Shown: positions 8,435 to 18,478 of the stretch, piece by piece
How positions within the stretch are numbered: the first letter of the stretch is position 1
Layout: each line of letters starts with the position of its first letter
Assembly: GCF_000934545.1 (NCBI RefSeq)
Contig: NZ_CP010554.1
Coordinates: forward strand, 930,001 to 994,000
Direction of reading: 5' to 3'
Origin: Rugosibacter aromaticivorans
GTDB lineage: Bacteria > Pseudomonadota > Gammaproteobacteria > Burkholderiales > Rhodocyclaceae
DNA: 64,000 bases
The notes under the pieces: generated by a model
What the model was told of the DNA's origin: nothing
Seen by the model: only the letters and a program-made list of their open reading frames with translations
The model's database searches: none
Position numbers and translations under genes: made by a program

Positions 8435-8869
8435 TCACGCTGCGGGCGCGTCTTGATCCTGCCTGTTTCGCATATGCAAAGCGAGTTCGGTCAGCGCGAC
8501 ATCAAGTTGCGCACGTAAGGTAGCGTTAGTCGTCGTTTCAGCCAGCGCTTGACGCATGCAGCTCATCCATTGGCTGGCCTCATCGGTGCTGATCGCAAAT
8601 GGCAGATGACGGCGGCGTAGCATCGGGTGGCCGTATTTTTCGACGAACAGCGGAGGTCCGCCTAACCAGCCGGAAAGAAACATGAACAGTTTGTCTTCTG
8701 AACCGGCAAGGTCTGCCGGATGCAGTCGGCGGATACCCTGTGCCTGGGGCCGGGTGTCCATCAGCGCATAAAAGCGTTTTACCAGGTGACGTACGGCCGT
8801 TTCGCCGCCGAGCAGGGCATACGGGGTGGCATCTTTGGGGGATGCATTATCGGGCGAGGGCAGGGGCAT
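8435..8869 (-). CDS. group II truncated haemoglobin
   Basis: A 144-residue globin. YALLGGETAVRHLVKRFYALMD is the usual start of the fold; LFMFLSGWLGGPPLFVEKYGHPMLRRRHLPFAI contains the conserved Trp, the GxPxxYxxxxGHPMLRxRH block and the proximal His region; the C-terminal ALMR-like helix follows. Such proteins bind O2 or NO and are thought to act in redox or nitric-oxide protection. It lies 18 bases downstream of the envZ-like gene on the same strand and may be co-transcribed with it. Function in this organism is unknown. Confidence 0.82.
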   Translation of the reverse strand: MPLPSPDNASPKDATPYALLGGETAVRHLVKRFYALMDTRPQAQGIRRLHPADLAGSEDKLFMFLSGWLGGPPLFVEKYGHPMLRRRHLPFAISTDEASQWMSCMRQALAETTTNATLRAQLDVALTELALHMRNRQDQDAPAA

Positions 8870-8887
8870 GGAACCTTTGTGGCATCT

Positions 8888-10231
8888 TCATGAAATAGGC
8901 AGCGTAATGCGGGCAATAAGCCCGCCCTGGGGGCGGGGGAGCAGATCCAGGCGGCCGCTGTGCGCGCGAATAATGCGGTCGACAATGGCCAAGCCCAGGC
9001 CAGCGCCAGCGGCATTGCTGCGGGCAGAATCCAATCGCGTAAAGGGGCGTTTCATCTGCTCGACGGCATCTTCGGGTATGCCAGGGCCACGATCGCAAAC
9101 GTCGATAATCAACACCTGCTCTGCGCGAGTGAGCGTGAGTTCGATGGGTTGATCTTGTCCAGCGTAGCGCAGGGCGTTATCGATCAGATTGCCCACGGCA
9201 CGGCGTAAGGCTTGCGGTTGTCCTTGCGTAAAAGTCGTACTTCCTTCGGGGCGCGTTGATGGGGCTGTCGCGGTGACGGTAAACCCGCGCCGCTGGTATT
9301 GGGTGGCCAGCTCATTGAGCAGGGCGCTCAGGTCGATTTCTGAATGTGCTTCGCCACCGTCGATACGCGCGAAATCGAGAAACTGGCCGATGGTTTTATC
9401 CATTTCTTCGACATCGGCAACCATGCCATCCCGCATGGCCCCATCTGTCGTCATTTCGATACCCATGCGTAATCGGGTCAGCGGTGTGCGTAAATCGTGC
9501 GAAATGCCCGCAAGAATCAATGCCCGGTCTTGATCGAGCCGGGCTAGATCAGCGCTCATTTGATTGAAGGCGTGGCTGACCGTGGCTAGCTCCGTGGGCC
9601 CGCGTTCAGGCAAGTGGGGCGGCGTCTGGCCAGCGCCGACTTTTTTTGCCGCGCGTTCCAGTAACTTGAGTGGCCGCGTGATACGAAAAACAATCAGCCA
9701 TGCGCCCAGCAGCGAGAGCAGCAAGGCGGCAGCACTCCAGCCGATCCAGCTCAAGGGCAAAACCCGCGCTAGCCGATCACTTGGCAAGGCAAGCCAGTAT
9801 TCGCCATCGGCTGTATCGTCGATGCGAAAGCTGATAAAGAGCGCCTCCTCGCCTTCACGTTCCAAAGTGAGGCGGGTGCTGGGTCCAAGAGATGATTTCA
9901 CTAGCGCTTCTACCCGTTGCAGAAACGCATTGTCTGGCAAAGGCTTTATCTGGTCATCTACTTCTGCGGGATAGAGGTGGATGCCTTCGTGGTCAGAAAG
10001 ATCGCGGAGGAGTTCTGGGCGCGCGTCAACCCGCGCTGAAATCAAGGCGGCACGCGTGAGATTGGCTACGCTGACCAGCATTTGCGCAAGCTGCCGGGCA
10101 CGCGGTTCGCGTTCGTAACTGCGAAAAATAGCGAACCATGCGGCAACGGACAGCAGCATCAATAGCGCAACGAGCAAAAACGTGCGCCAGAGCAAAGAGC
10201 GTGGCCATATCTTCTTTAGTGCATTAACCAT
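8888..10231 (-). CDS. envZ: EnvZ-like sensor histidine kinase
   Basis: A 447-residue inner-membrane kinase. Two transmembrane helices (LLVALLMLLSVAAWFAIF near residue 20 and AAALLLSLLGAWLIVFRI near 160) enclose a periplasmic domain, then come a HAMP segment, the phospho-acceptor box ISHDLRTPLTRLRMG, the N box NLIDNALRYAG, G1 DRGPGIPE and G2 GAGLGLAI. I chose the start MVNALKKIWPRS at 10231 because GGGGAG lies just ahead of it; an in-frame ATG at 10315 would overlap the regulator gene. It follows the ompR gene directly and would phosphorylate its product in response to envelope or osmotic change. Confidence 0.88.
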   Translation of the reverse strand: MVNALKKIWPRSLLWRTFLLVALLMLLSVAAWFAIFRSYEREPRARQLAQMLVSVANLTRAALISARVDARPELLRDLSDHEGIHLYPAEVDDQIKPLPDNAFLQRVEALVKSSLGPSTRLTLEREGEEALFISFRIDDTADGEYWLALPSDRLARVLPLSWIGWSAAALLLSLLGAWLIVFRITRPLKLLERAAKKVGAGQTPPHLPERGPTELATVSHAFNQMSADLARLDQDRALILAGISHDLRTPLTRLRMGIEMTTDGAMRDGMVADVEEMDKTIGQFLDFARIDGGEAHSEIDLSALLNELATQYQRRGFTVTATAPSTRPEGSTTFTQGQPQALRRAVGNLIDNALRYAGQDQPIELTLTRAEQVLIIDVCDRGPGIPEDAVEQMKRPFTRLDSARSNAAGAGLGLAIVDRIIRAHSGRLDLLPRPQGGLIARITLPIS

Positions 10232-10263
10232 AGCTCCCCTTTCCCCAAGGAGGGGGATTGCCG

Positions 10264-11022
10264 TTATTGACTTTGCTTGGCTCCATCGGGAATAAACACG
10301 TAGCCTAAGCCCCACACCGTTTGGATATAGCGCGGTTTGGTTGGATCTTCTTCCACGAGTTTGCGCAGACGTGAAATTTGCACATCAATAGCGCGGTCGA
10401 AAACTTCGTACTCGCGGCCACGGGCTAATTCCATGAGCTTGTCGCGACTCATGGGTTGGCGCGGGTGTTCCAGTAAAACCCGCAGCAAGCCGAATTCGCC
10501 GGTTGTCAGCAAAGTGGTCTCGGTGTTCTTGTTGTTCTCGGTGTTGCGATGTAATTCGCGCGTGGCTAAATCAACTTGTACCTTGCCAAATTGCACCGTG
10601 GTTTCGGTCGTGGCCGGTGCCCCGGGGGCAGGCATGACACTACGACGACGGAGTACAGCATGAATACGTGCCACCAGCTCGCGCGGATTAAAGGGCTTGG
10701 GCAGATAATCGTCGGCACCCATTTCCAGGCCGACGATGCGCTCAACCTCATCGCCTTTGGCGGTGAGCATAATAATTGCCACATCATTTTTTTCTCCACG
10801 CAGACGGCGGCAAATCGCCAGGCCATCTTCACCTGGTAGCATCAAATCCAGTACTATGAGATCGAATCGTTCGCGTTCCATGGCGCGGTTCATGCCCGCA
10901 CCATCGGGAACCGCTTTGACGGAGAAGCCTTGGTCAGAGAGGTAACGATCCAGCAACTGGCGCAGACGCAAGTCATCATCGATCACTAAGATTTTGTTGT
11001 TGCGGATATGTTCTTCATTCAT
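10264..11022 (-). CDS. ompR: OmpR-like response regulator
   Basis: A 252-residue regulator. The receiver domain has the acidic pair at DDDLRLR, the phospho-acceptor Asp in DLIVLDLMLPGEDGL and the conserved Lys in PKPFNPRELVARI. The winged-helix domain contains the OmpR motif RELHR, LLEHPRQPMSRDKLMEL and DVQISRLRKLVEEDP with a YIQTVWGLGYVF end. A stretch of Asn/Thr-rich residues (ENNKNTETT) interrupts the region before the DNA-binding part. First gene of the pair with the kinase. Confidence 0.93.
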   Translation of the reverse strand: MNEEHIRNNKILVIDDDLRLRQLLDRYLSDQGFSVKAVPDGAGMNRAMERERFDLIVLDLMLPGEDGLAICRRLRGEKNDVAIIMLTAKGDEVERIVGLEMGADDYLPKPFNPRELVARIHAVLRRRSVMPAPGAPATTETTVQFGKVQVDLATRELHRNTENNKNTETTLLTTGEFGLLRVLLEHPRQPMSRDKLMELARGREYEVFDRAIDVQISRLRKLVEEDPTKPRYIQTVWGLGYVFIPDGAKQSQ

Positions 11023-11147
11023 GGAGCAAATCGTAGCTGGATTCTCGTGGGTTGGCTAGCCAGCCTTACAAAAGATTACAAAGCGTCACACGCATTCATC
11101 TGCGCCGGGGCTAAAATTTCTATCAATGAATGCGCTGGGAGTCGTTA

Positions 11148-11486
11148 ATGAAATCACTTTGGCGAAAATTTTATCGGGCCTTGCTTTGTCACGTGGTGTG
11201 TTCAATGTGGCTGGTAAGCCTGAGTGCTACTGCGCAACCCTCCAGGTTTCTTGAGCTTGCCGGTTGGCGCGGTCAAGACCGAGCTGTGGAGCATGAAGCG
11301 CGTGCACGCGCTCGGGATGAGCGATCGGTAGAGCGGGGCGATAAGCTTCCTGTGTATCAACCCCGAGAAGGACGAGAGCGCATGTCGCCAGAAGATCGGC
11401 TTCAGTTGCGACGCGATGTACGCGATGCAGGGCGCGATATTTACCCGGAGGAAAGGCGCGACCGGCACCATGGTGGGCGTGATTAA
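11148..11486 (+). CDS. small exported protein of unknown function
   Basis: A 112-residue protein with a signal peptide (basic MKSLWRKFYRALL, hydrophobic CHVVCSMWLVSLSATAQ with likely cleavage after AQ). The mature part is very rich in Arg, Glu and Asp (ARARARDERSVERGD, MSPEDRLQLRRDVRDAGRDIYP), resembling small periplasmic proteins conserved in Burkholderiales without a known role. An ATG at 11130 would add six residues. It is divergent from ompR with about 125 bases between, so an OmpR link is conceivable but unproven. Confidence 0.6.
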   Translation: MKSLWRKFYRALLCHVVCSMWLVSLSATAQPSRFLELAGWRGQDRAVEHEARARARDERSVERGDKLPVYQPREGRERMSPEDRLQLRRDVRDAGRDIYPEERRDRHHGGRD

Positions 11487-11547
11487 GCTATCCAGTTCCC
11501 GCCAAGTTCCCGCTGTGTTACCCGCTTGATAGTACTTACTCGCTGAT

Positions 11548-11997
11548 TTAGCCTCGTTTTTCGCGCATGACGCGCGCCTTTTCGCGGACCCAATCGCGCG
11601 CTTTTTCGGTTTCACGTTTGTCATGTTGCTTTTTGCCTTTGGCTAGACCAATAGCCAGTTTCACGCGGCCCTTGTTGTAGTGTAAATCCAGTGGCACCAA
11701 GGCATAGCCTGCGCGTTCCACTTTGCCGATGAGTTGATCAATCTCACGACGATTGAGCAGCAATTTGCGGGTGCGAACCGGATCGGGCAGCACATGGGTG
11801 GAGGCAGACAATAAGGGGCTGATGTGCGCGCCGATCAAAAAAAGCTCACCTCTTTTGATCAGCACATAGGCTTCTTTAATCTGTGCACGTCCGGCACGAA
11901 TCGACTTGACTTCCCAGCCTTCGAGTACCAGACCGGCCTCAAAGCGTTCTTCGATGAAGTAATCGTGGAATGCCTTCTTGTTATCAGCGATGCTCAT
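11548..11997 (-). CDS. smpB: SsrA-binding protein
   Basis: A 149-residue protein matching SmpB along its full length: [40 protein letters not shown] at the N-terminus and the basic tail [25 protein letters not shown]. SmpB carries tmRNA into stalled ribosomes and mimics the codon-anticodon stem. Divergent from ratA, the common arrangement in proteobacteria. Confidence 0.96.
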   Translation of the reverse strand: MSIADNKKAFHDYFIEERFEAGLVLEGWEVKSIRAGRAQIKEAYVLIKRGELFLIGAHISPLLSASTHVLPDPVRTRKLLLNRREIDQLIGKVERAGYALVPLDLHYNKGRVKLAIGLAKGKKQHDKRETEKARDWVREKARVMREKRG

Positions 11998-12073
11998 GGG
12001 GCGGATGCAGGACGGTGCGCTAAAATGAGGCCAATTCTACTTCACCCCCGCAGCAACATCGCTGCCACCGACG

Positions 12074-12505
12074 ATGGCCCTGGTTAAAAAATCCGTTTTG
12101 ATCGAACGCACGCCAGCACAAATGTTTGAACTGGTTGATCGTGTTGAAGACTATCCCCAATTTCTTCCCTGGTGTGGTGGGGCAGATATGCTGGTGCGCA
12201 CGGCAACGCGCACGGCGGCCACATTGCATATTAACTATCACGGCATCAAATCGCATTTTTCGACAGACAACACGAAAGAAGCGCCACACTTGATGTGCAT
12301 CACGCTAACCGATGGGCCGCTTAAGCACATGGATGGCCAATGGCGGTTTTTGCCACTCGGCGAGACTGCCTGCAAAATCGAGTTTCAGTTGCACTACGAA
12401 TTTTCAAATCGCTTGCTGGAAAAAGTCCTCGGCCCGGTGTTTAGTCATATCACCGAGACCTTTGTTGAATCATTCGTCAAACGAGCGCAGAAAATCTATG
12501 GCTGA
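12074..12505 (+). CDS. ratA: RatA/coenzyme Q-binding (SRPBCC/START) family protein
   Basis: A 143-residue START-like protein: KSVLIERTPAQMFELVDRVEDYPQFLPWCGGADML begins the fold and GPVFSHITETFVESFVKRAQKIYG ends it. In eukaryotes and some bacteria this family (COQ10) carries ubiquinone; in E. coli RatA was reported to affect 70S ribosome assembly. Its last bases overlap rnfH by 8 (ATGGCTGA), so the two are co-translated, as in many proteobacteria. Confidence 0.9.
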   Translation: MALVKKSVLIERTPAQMFELVDRVEDYPQFLPWCGGADMLVRTATRTAATLHINYHGIKSHFSTDNTKEAPHLMCITLTDGPLKHMDGQWRFLPLGETACKIEFQLHYEFSNRLLEKVLGPVFSHITETFVESFVKRAQKIYG

Positions 12506-12851
12506 GTCTATGAATGAAGCAGTGTGCAACGATAAACTGAAAATCGAGGTTGTCTATGCGCTGCCTGAACGGCAGGAAGTCATCAGTCTTCAGTTACCTT
12601 CAGGCAGCACAGTGCAGCAGGCGGTTGAGCAGTCTGGTTTGCTGACGCGGTATCCAGAGATTGATCTGACACTCACGAATAAGCTGGGCATTTTTGCCAA
12701 ACTGGTGAAGCCGGATATGCTGTTGCGTGATCGCGACCGGATAGAAATATACCGGCCCCTGATTGCTGATCCGAAAGAAGTCCGCAAGCGGCGTGCTGCT
12801 GAAGGCAAGGCGATGAAAAAAGGGGGCGGTAACGATAGCTCGGCGGCGTAG
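12498..12851 (+). CDS. rnfH: RnfH family ubiquitin-fold protein
   Basis: A 117-residue member of the RnfH (RatB) family with the beta-grasp signature KIEVVYALPERQEVISLQLPSG, GIFAKLVKPDMLLRDRDRIEIYRPLIADPKEVRKRRA. The role is not settled; the fold resembles ThiS/MoaD but without the C-terminal GG. Start chosen at the ATG that overlaps the ratA stop. The C-terminus is short and basic, then Gly/Ser-rich. Confidence 0.88.
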   Translation: MAESMNEAVCNDKLKIEVVYALPERQEVISLQLPSGSTVQQAVEQSGLLTRYPEIDLTLTNKLGIFAKLVKPDMLLRDRDRIEIYRPLIADPKEVRKRRAAEGKAMKKGGGNDSSAA

Positions 12852-12897
12852 TTCATCTGCACGGCCTGTCATCAGCCATGAGCGCAATAAGCGCTAA

Positions 12898-14484
<1,587 letters not shown>

Positions 14485-14504
14485 TCTTTTTCATCCTCAA
14501 AAAG

Positions 14505-14546
14505 AGGCGGCTGGGCTGAACTGAGTTTAAGTCAGCGCCGCCTTTT
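14505..14546 (+). terminator. hairpin between guaB and guaA
   Basis: AGGCGGC (14505-14511) pairs with GCCGCCT (14537-14543), and an inner GCTGA (14515-14519) with TCAGC (14532-14536); TTTTC follows. It looks like a weak intrinsic terminator or attenuator between two genes that otherwise form an operon, and could set the ratio of GuaB to GuaA. Confidence 0.55.
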
Positions 14547-14565
14547 CTATTTTCAGGTCATTTTC

Positions 14566-16134
14566 ATGTCCTCTCACCAGAAAATTCTCATCCTCGATTT
14601 CGGCTCCCAGGTTGCGCAACTCATTGCCCGTCGCGTGCGCGAGCAGCAGGTTTATTGCGAACTGCATTCATTCGATGTCAGCGAAGACTTCATCCGCCAA
14701 TTCAATCCACGCGGCATTATTCTTTCCGGCGGGCCGAATTCGGTGTATGCGGGCGAAGAATGGCAGGCGCCCGATATCGTCTTCAGGTTGGGGGTGCCCG
14801 TGCTGGGCATCTGCTATGGCATGCAGACCATGGCGACACAACTGGGCGGCAAGGTCGAAAGCGGTGCCACGCGCGAATTTGGCTACGCCGCCGTGCGCGT
14901 GCGCGGGCATTCAAAGTTATTCCGCGACATTCAGGATCGCACCAACGCAGAAGGCCACGGCCTGCTCGAAGTGTGGATGAGTCATGGTGACAAAGTCACC
15001 GAACTGCCGCCCGGATTCATGGTGATGGGTAGCAATGAATCAACACCGATTGCCGCCATGGCCGATGAAGTACGCGGTTTCTACGGTGTGCAGTTCCATC
15101 CGGAAGTCACCCACACGCTGAAGGGCCGCGAGATGTTCGCCCGCTTCGTGCATGATATCTGCGGCTGTGCCCGCGACTGGACCATGCCGAATTACGTGGA
15201 TGAAGCGGTGGCTAAAATTCGCGCGCAGGTAGGACAAGAGGAAGTCATCCTTGGTCTCTCTGGTGGCGTCGACTCCAGCGTCGCGGCAGCGCTGATTCAT
15301 CGCGCCATCGGCGACCAGCTGACCTGCGTCTTTGTCGACAACGGTTTATTGCGGCTGAACGAAGCGCAGCAGGTCATGGAAACCTTCTCCCGTCATCTCG
15401 GCGTCAAGGTCATTCATGTCGATGCGGCGGCGCAATTCATGGGATGCCTGAAAGGCATCACCGGCCCCGAACAGAAACGCAAGATCATCGGCCGCGAATT
15501 TGTCGAAGTGTTTCAGGCGGAGTCGCAAAAGCTGCCCAACGCGAAATGGCTTGCGCAAGGCACGATTTATCCCGACGTGGTCGAATCGGCAGGCGCTAAA
15601 ACGAAAAAAGCGCATACCATCAAGAGCCATCATAACGTCGGCGGTTTGCCCGAAACGCTCAGGCTCAAGTTGCTCGAGCCGCTGCGCGAACTATTCAAGG
15701 ATGAAGTGCGCGAACTGGGTATCGCACTGGGGTTGCCGCACGAGATGGTCTATCGCCATCCCTTCCCCGGTCCCGGCCTGGGCGTGCGCATTCTTGGCGA
15801 GGTGAAGCAGGAATTCGCCGACTTGCTGCGCCGGGCGGATGCCATTTTCATTGATGAACTACGCGCTGCAGGCTGGTACGAAAAAACCAGTCAGGCGTTC
15901 GTGGTTTTCCTGCCGGTGCATAGCGTCGGCGTGATGGGTGACGGCCGCACCTATGAGTATGTCGTGGCGCTGCGCGCCGTGGAAACATCCGACTTCATGA
16001 CCGCCACATGGGCCGAACTGCCCCACGATCTGCTGGGCCGCATTTCCAACCGCATCATCAACGAAGTGCGCGGCATCAACCGGGTGGTCTATGACATCTC
16101 TGGCAAGCCGCCGGCGACGATTGAATGGGAATAA
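14566..16134 (+). CDS. guaA: glutamine-hydrolysing GMP synthase
   Basis: A 522-residue enzyme of normal length. The class I amidotransferase domain shows GGPNSVY, the nucleophile motif GICYGMQ and the HPE triad part (FHPEVTHT); the synthetase domain has the PP-loop LSGGVDSS and the C-terminal dimerisation part ending in KPPATIEWE. It converts XMP to GMP. The 3' end of guaA is a well-known insertion site for integrative elements, and an integrase gene begins 297 bases downstream here. The protein appears intact, so the insertion has preserved the coding end. Confidence 0.97.
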   Translation: MSSHQKILILDFGSQVAQLIARRVREQQVYCELHSFDVSEDFIRQFNPRGIILSGGPNSVYAGEEWQAPDIVFRLGVPVLGICYGMQTMATQLGGKVESGATREFGYAAVRVRGHSKLFRDIQDRTNAEGHGLLEVWMSHGDKVTELPPGFMVMGSNESTPIAAMADEVRGFYGVQFHPEVTHTLKGREMFARFVHDICGCARDWTMPNYVDEAVAKIRAQVGQEEVILGLSGGVDSSVAAALIHRAIGDQLTCVFVDNGLLRLNEAQQVMETFSRHLGVKVIHVDAAAQFMGCLKGITGPEQKRKIIGREFVEVFQAESQKLPNAKWLAQGTIYPDVVESAGAKTKKAHTIKSHHNVGGLPETLRLKLLEPLRELFKDEVRELGIALGLPHEMVYRHPFPGPGLGVRILGEVKQEFADLLRRADAIFIDELRAAGWYEKTSQAFVVFLPVHSVGVMGDGRTYEYVVALRAVETSDFMTATWAELPHDLLGRISNRIINEVRGINRVVYDISGKPPATIEWE

Positions 16135-16180
16135 TTACATAGCGTTTAGGTACTATTGGTACCTATTGAAAAAACGAGGC

Positions 16181-16211
16181 AACCCATTGATAAAACAATG
16201 GGTTTTCTTTT
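16181..16211 (+). terminator. intrinsic terminator after guaA
   Basis: AACCCATTG (16181-16189) and CAATGGGTT (16196-16204) form a perfect 9-bp stem with a 6-base loop, followed by TTCTTTT. It would end the guaBA transcript and shield the element from host transcription. Confidence 0.85.
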
Positions 16212-16251
16212 ATCTACTATTGGTGACTATTAGGGGTAGGTAGATTCTGGA

Positions 16252-16406
16252 GACGGTATCCGTGGCGGTATTGGCATTTTGGCGAGACACTCGTATGATG
16301 AATACCGTCACTTTGAAAACGTCGGGTTGACGGTATCGCAAGTATGAAAACCTAGCATTCATGCGGTTTTCAAGGCAAATAATGGAAGTTTGCCTCTGAC
16401 GGTATC
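16252..16406 (+). repeat. iterated GACGGTATC sites between guaA and the integrase
   Basis: The 9-mer GACGGTATC occurs at 16252-16260, 16329-16337 and 16398-16406. A degenerate copy GGCGGTATT is at 16264-16272, and eight bases of it occur inverted (ATACCGTC) at 16302-16309. Repeated short sites next to a tyrosine integrase and an attachment site are typical of arm-type integrase or excisionase binding sites. The 296 bases from 16135 to 16430 contain this array, the guaA terminator and a second partial repeat (ACTATTGGT at 16152-16160 and 16217-16225), and no gene. Confidence 0.6.
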
Positions 16407-16430
16407 GGAAGAACCCGGGATAGGTACCCC

Positions 16431-17660
16431 ATGCTTACTGATACCCAGATAAAGAACCTCAAGCCCGCCGAGAAGCTCTACAAAATGGTGGATCGGGATG
16501 GGCTCTACGTTGCCGTTACCCCCTCCGGGGTCGTCTCTTTCAGGCTTGACTATCGGCTGAATGGTCGAAGAGAGACTGTCGTCCTCGGGCAGTACGGACC
16601 CGATGGCATTAGCCTGAGCGAGGCGAGAGAACGTCTGATCGCGGCCAAGAAGGAAATAGCGTCTGGAAAGTCGCCTGCAAAGGAAAAGCAGCGGGCTCTT
16701 CAAAAGACGAAAGAGGCCAAGACGTTTGGCGAATTCACGAATCTCTGGCTTAACGATAATCGAATGGCCGAAAGTACCAAGGCCATGCGGAAGAGCATCG
16801 TTGACCGCGATATCACGCCTATCTTTGGTCGCCGGCTATTGAAGGAAATTACTTCAGAGGATCTTCGGGCGCATTGCGAGAAAATCAAAACCAGCCGAAA
16901 CGCTCCGGCTACAGCAGTCCACGTTCGGGAAATCGTCAGCCAGGTTTTCCGTTTCGCTATCGAGCGTGGTCACAAGGTCCCAAATCCGGCCGATGACGTA
17001 AAAGCATCTGCGATTGCCACCTTCAAGCCGAAAGATCGCGCATTGTCACCGGATGAGATCAAGGTCTTCTTCCGGGAGCTGGATCGCGTTCCGACCCTGC
17101 CTACCATCAGGCTCGCCCTCCGGCTCGTGTTGCTGACCATGGTACGGAAAGGGGAGCTTCTGAATGCAACTTGGGATGAGGTTGATTTTGTTGGCGCAAA
17201 ATGGACCATACCTGCGGTACGGATGAAAGCTAGGCGCGCGCATGTTGTCTATCTGTCTCAGCAAGCCATGGACATCATGATTGCCTTGAAGACTTGTGCA
17301 GGTGGATCCAAATTTTTGCTGCCATCTCGGTATGAAGGTGACAAAGGTATGTCCAACAACACATTGAACCGTGTGATTACCGTTACGGTCGGACAGGCCA
17401 AGGAGAAAGATCTACTGCTGGAAGACTTCACTGTTCACGATCTTCGTCGAACCGCGTCGACGCTTCTGCATGAGGCTGGTTTCAACACGGATTGGATTGA
17501 AAAATGTCTTGCTCACGAGCAGAAGGGTGTTCGCGCTATCTATAACAAAGCGGAATACGCTGAGCAGAGGAAAGACATGCTTCAGCAGTGGGCGGACATG
17601 GTTGATGGATGGATTGCGGGTACAAGCGTTATCCCGGTTCTAAATCGGGCAGCCGCTTGA
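16431..17660 (+). CDS. int: tyrosine-type site-specific integrase
   Basis: A 409-residue integrase of the P4/DUF4102 type. The arm-binding domain fills the first 90 residues (DGLYVAVTPSGVVSFRLDYRLNGRRETVVLGQYGPDGISLSEARERL), then the core-binding helices, then the catalytic domain with Arg in LTMVRKGELLNATWDEVD, the HDLRR box, the second His in CLAHEQKGVRAIYN and the nucleophilic Tyr in RAIYNKAEY. It sits beside the guaA 3' end and would insert and excise the element there. The sites described just upstream are probably its arm sites. Confidence 0.93.
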   Translation: MLTDTQIKNLKPAEKLYKMVDRDGLYVAVTPSGVVSFRLDYRLNGRRETVVLGQYGPDGISLSEARERLIAAKKEIASGKSPAKEKQRALQKTKEAKTFGEFTNLWLNDNRMAESTKAMRKSIVDRDITPIFGRRLLKEITSEDLRAHCEKIKTSRNAPATAVHVREIVSQVFRFAIERGHKVPNPADDVKASAIATFKPKDRALSPDEIKVFFRELDRVPTLPTIRLALRLVLLTMVRKGELLNATWDEVDFVGAKWTIPAVRMKARRAHVVYLSQQAMDIMIALKTCAGGSKFLLPSRYEGDKGMSNNTLNRVITVTVGQAKEKDLLLEDFTVHDLRRTASTLLHEAGFNTDWIEKCLAHEQKGVRAIYNKAEYAEQRKDMLQQWADMVDGWIAGTSVIPVLNRAAA

Positions 17661-17700
17661 GTTGCGCCCCTCGGTTCGCTGCTTGAGTCCGCGCCGTACC

Positions 17701-17952
17701 TCAACGAACCGGCCTGAATTTGCGCTGACGAACATTCGGCGGCGGTGCTGGTTTGATCAGTGCAGCTCTGCGCTCCGCGATCCAAGTTTCGATTTCTTCG
17801 AGATCCCATACGGCGCATCGAGGAGTGAGGTGAAATCGCTTGGGAAACTTGCCTGCCTTTTCTAACTGGTAGATCGTGGCGTCGGACATCGGAATTAGCT
17901 TCAGCAGCTCATCGCGGCGAATAAGTCGTTTGAGGATTGTTGGATCATTCAT
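17701..17952 (-). CDS. AlpA-family regulator/excisionase
   Basis: An 83-residue MerR-like winged-helix protein: RLIRRDELLKLIPMSDATIYQLEKAGKFPKRFHLTPRCAVWDLEEIETWI is the AlpA pattern. The family includes recombination directionality factors. I start it at MNDPTILKR (17952); an in-frame ATG at 17985 is less likely. It is convergent with the integrase and faces it closely, a common arrangement for a Xis. A 33-base motif shared with two other places in the element lies 63 bases upstream of its ATG and may be the target of the FlhDC-like activator at 42.3-43.1 kb. Confidence 0.85.
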   Translation of the reverse strand: MNDPTILKRLIRRDELLKLIPMSDATIYQLEKAGKFPKRFHLTPRCAVWDLEEIETWIAERRAALIKPAPPPNVRQRKFRPVR

Positions 17953-18014
17953 TATCGATTCCTGGCTATTGAGGAGTATCGACAATTACAGCTTGCAAAC
18001 GCCCAGCCGGAATT

Positions 18015-18047
18015 CCGAAATCGATCCAAAAAGGACGTAATTTGAAA
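18015..18047 (-). promoter_or_regulatory. candidate FlhDC-like activator box 1 (upstream of alpA)
   Basis: On the plus strand the site reads GAAAT, four variable bases, then CCAAAAAGGACGTAATTT. The same pattern is at 20925-20953 and 61449-61476 in the same orientation. It lies 63 bases ahead of the alpA start. Confidence 0.5.
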
Positions 18048-18093
18048 CTCATCGCCAATGTGTTCTGCTACGGTGGCGCTGGAGCCTTTGAGC

Positions 18094-18465
18094 ATGTCAG
18101 ATCCACTTGATCAGATATCGAAAGATCGTTCTGCCCGTGACCGGCGCGACCAGCAGATTGCTGCTGCTCGGAGGTCAGGGCTGTCCTACGCTGCCATTGG
18201 CCGCATGTTCAAAATGTCAGGCGACAATGTCAAAGACCGGATAGCACGACTCCATCAAAAGGAACGGGTACACAAAAGTGATAACCCATTCGTAAAACTC
18301 ACCCCACAAACGTTGAGGTTGCTCCAAGCGCAGGGCCTGCTGACCGTAGAGAAGGTTGTCGATGCGTACCAAAAAAATGAGCTCTATGGCATCCGGAATT
18401 TTGGAACGAAGAGATTAAGGGAGGTCGAGAAATGGTTTCCAGTAAAGCCAGCCAATCGCCCGTAG
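18094..18465 (+). CDS. small DNA-binding protein with HTH and RNAP alpha-CTD-like helix-hairpin-helix
   Basis: A 123-residue protein of no named family that I know. The N-terminal half has a helix-turn-helix of the resolvase/sigma type (QQIAAARRSGLSYAAIGRMFKMSGDNVKDRIARL). The C-terminal half (LTPQTLRLLQAQGLLTVEKVVDAYQKNELYGIRNFGTKRLREVEKWF) looks like the helix-hairpin-helix of the RNA polymerase alpha C-terminal domain. GGAG lies 10 bases ahead of the chosen ATG. Between the excisionase and the helicase it could be a transcription regulator that imitates alpha-CTD contacts. Role is inference. Confidence 0.6.
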   Translation: MSDPLDQISKDRSARDRRDQQIAAARRSGLSYAAIGRMFKMSGDNVKDRIARLHQKERVHKSDNPFVKLTPQTLRLLQAQGLLTVEKVVDAYQKNELYGIRNFGTKRLREVEKWFPVKPANRP

Positions 18466-18478
18466 TGCCAATGCAAAG

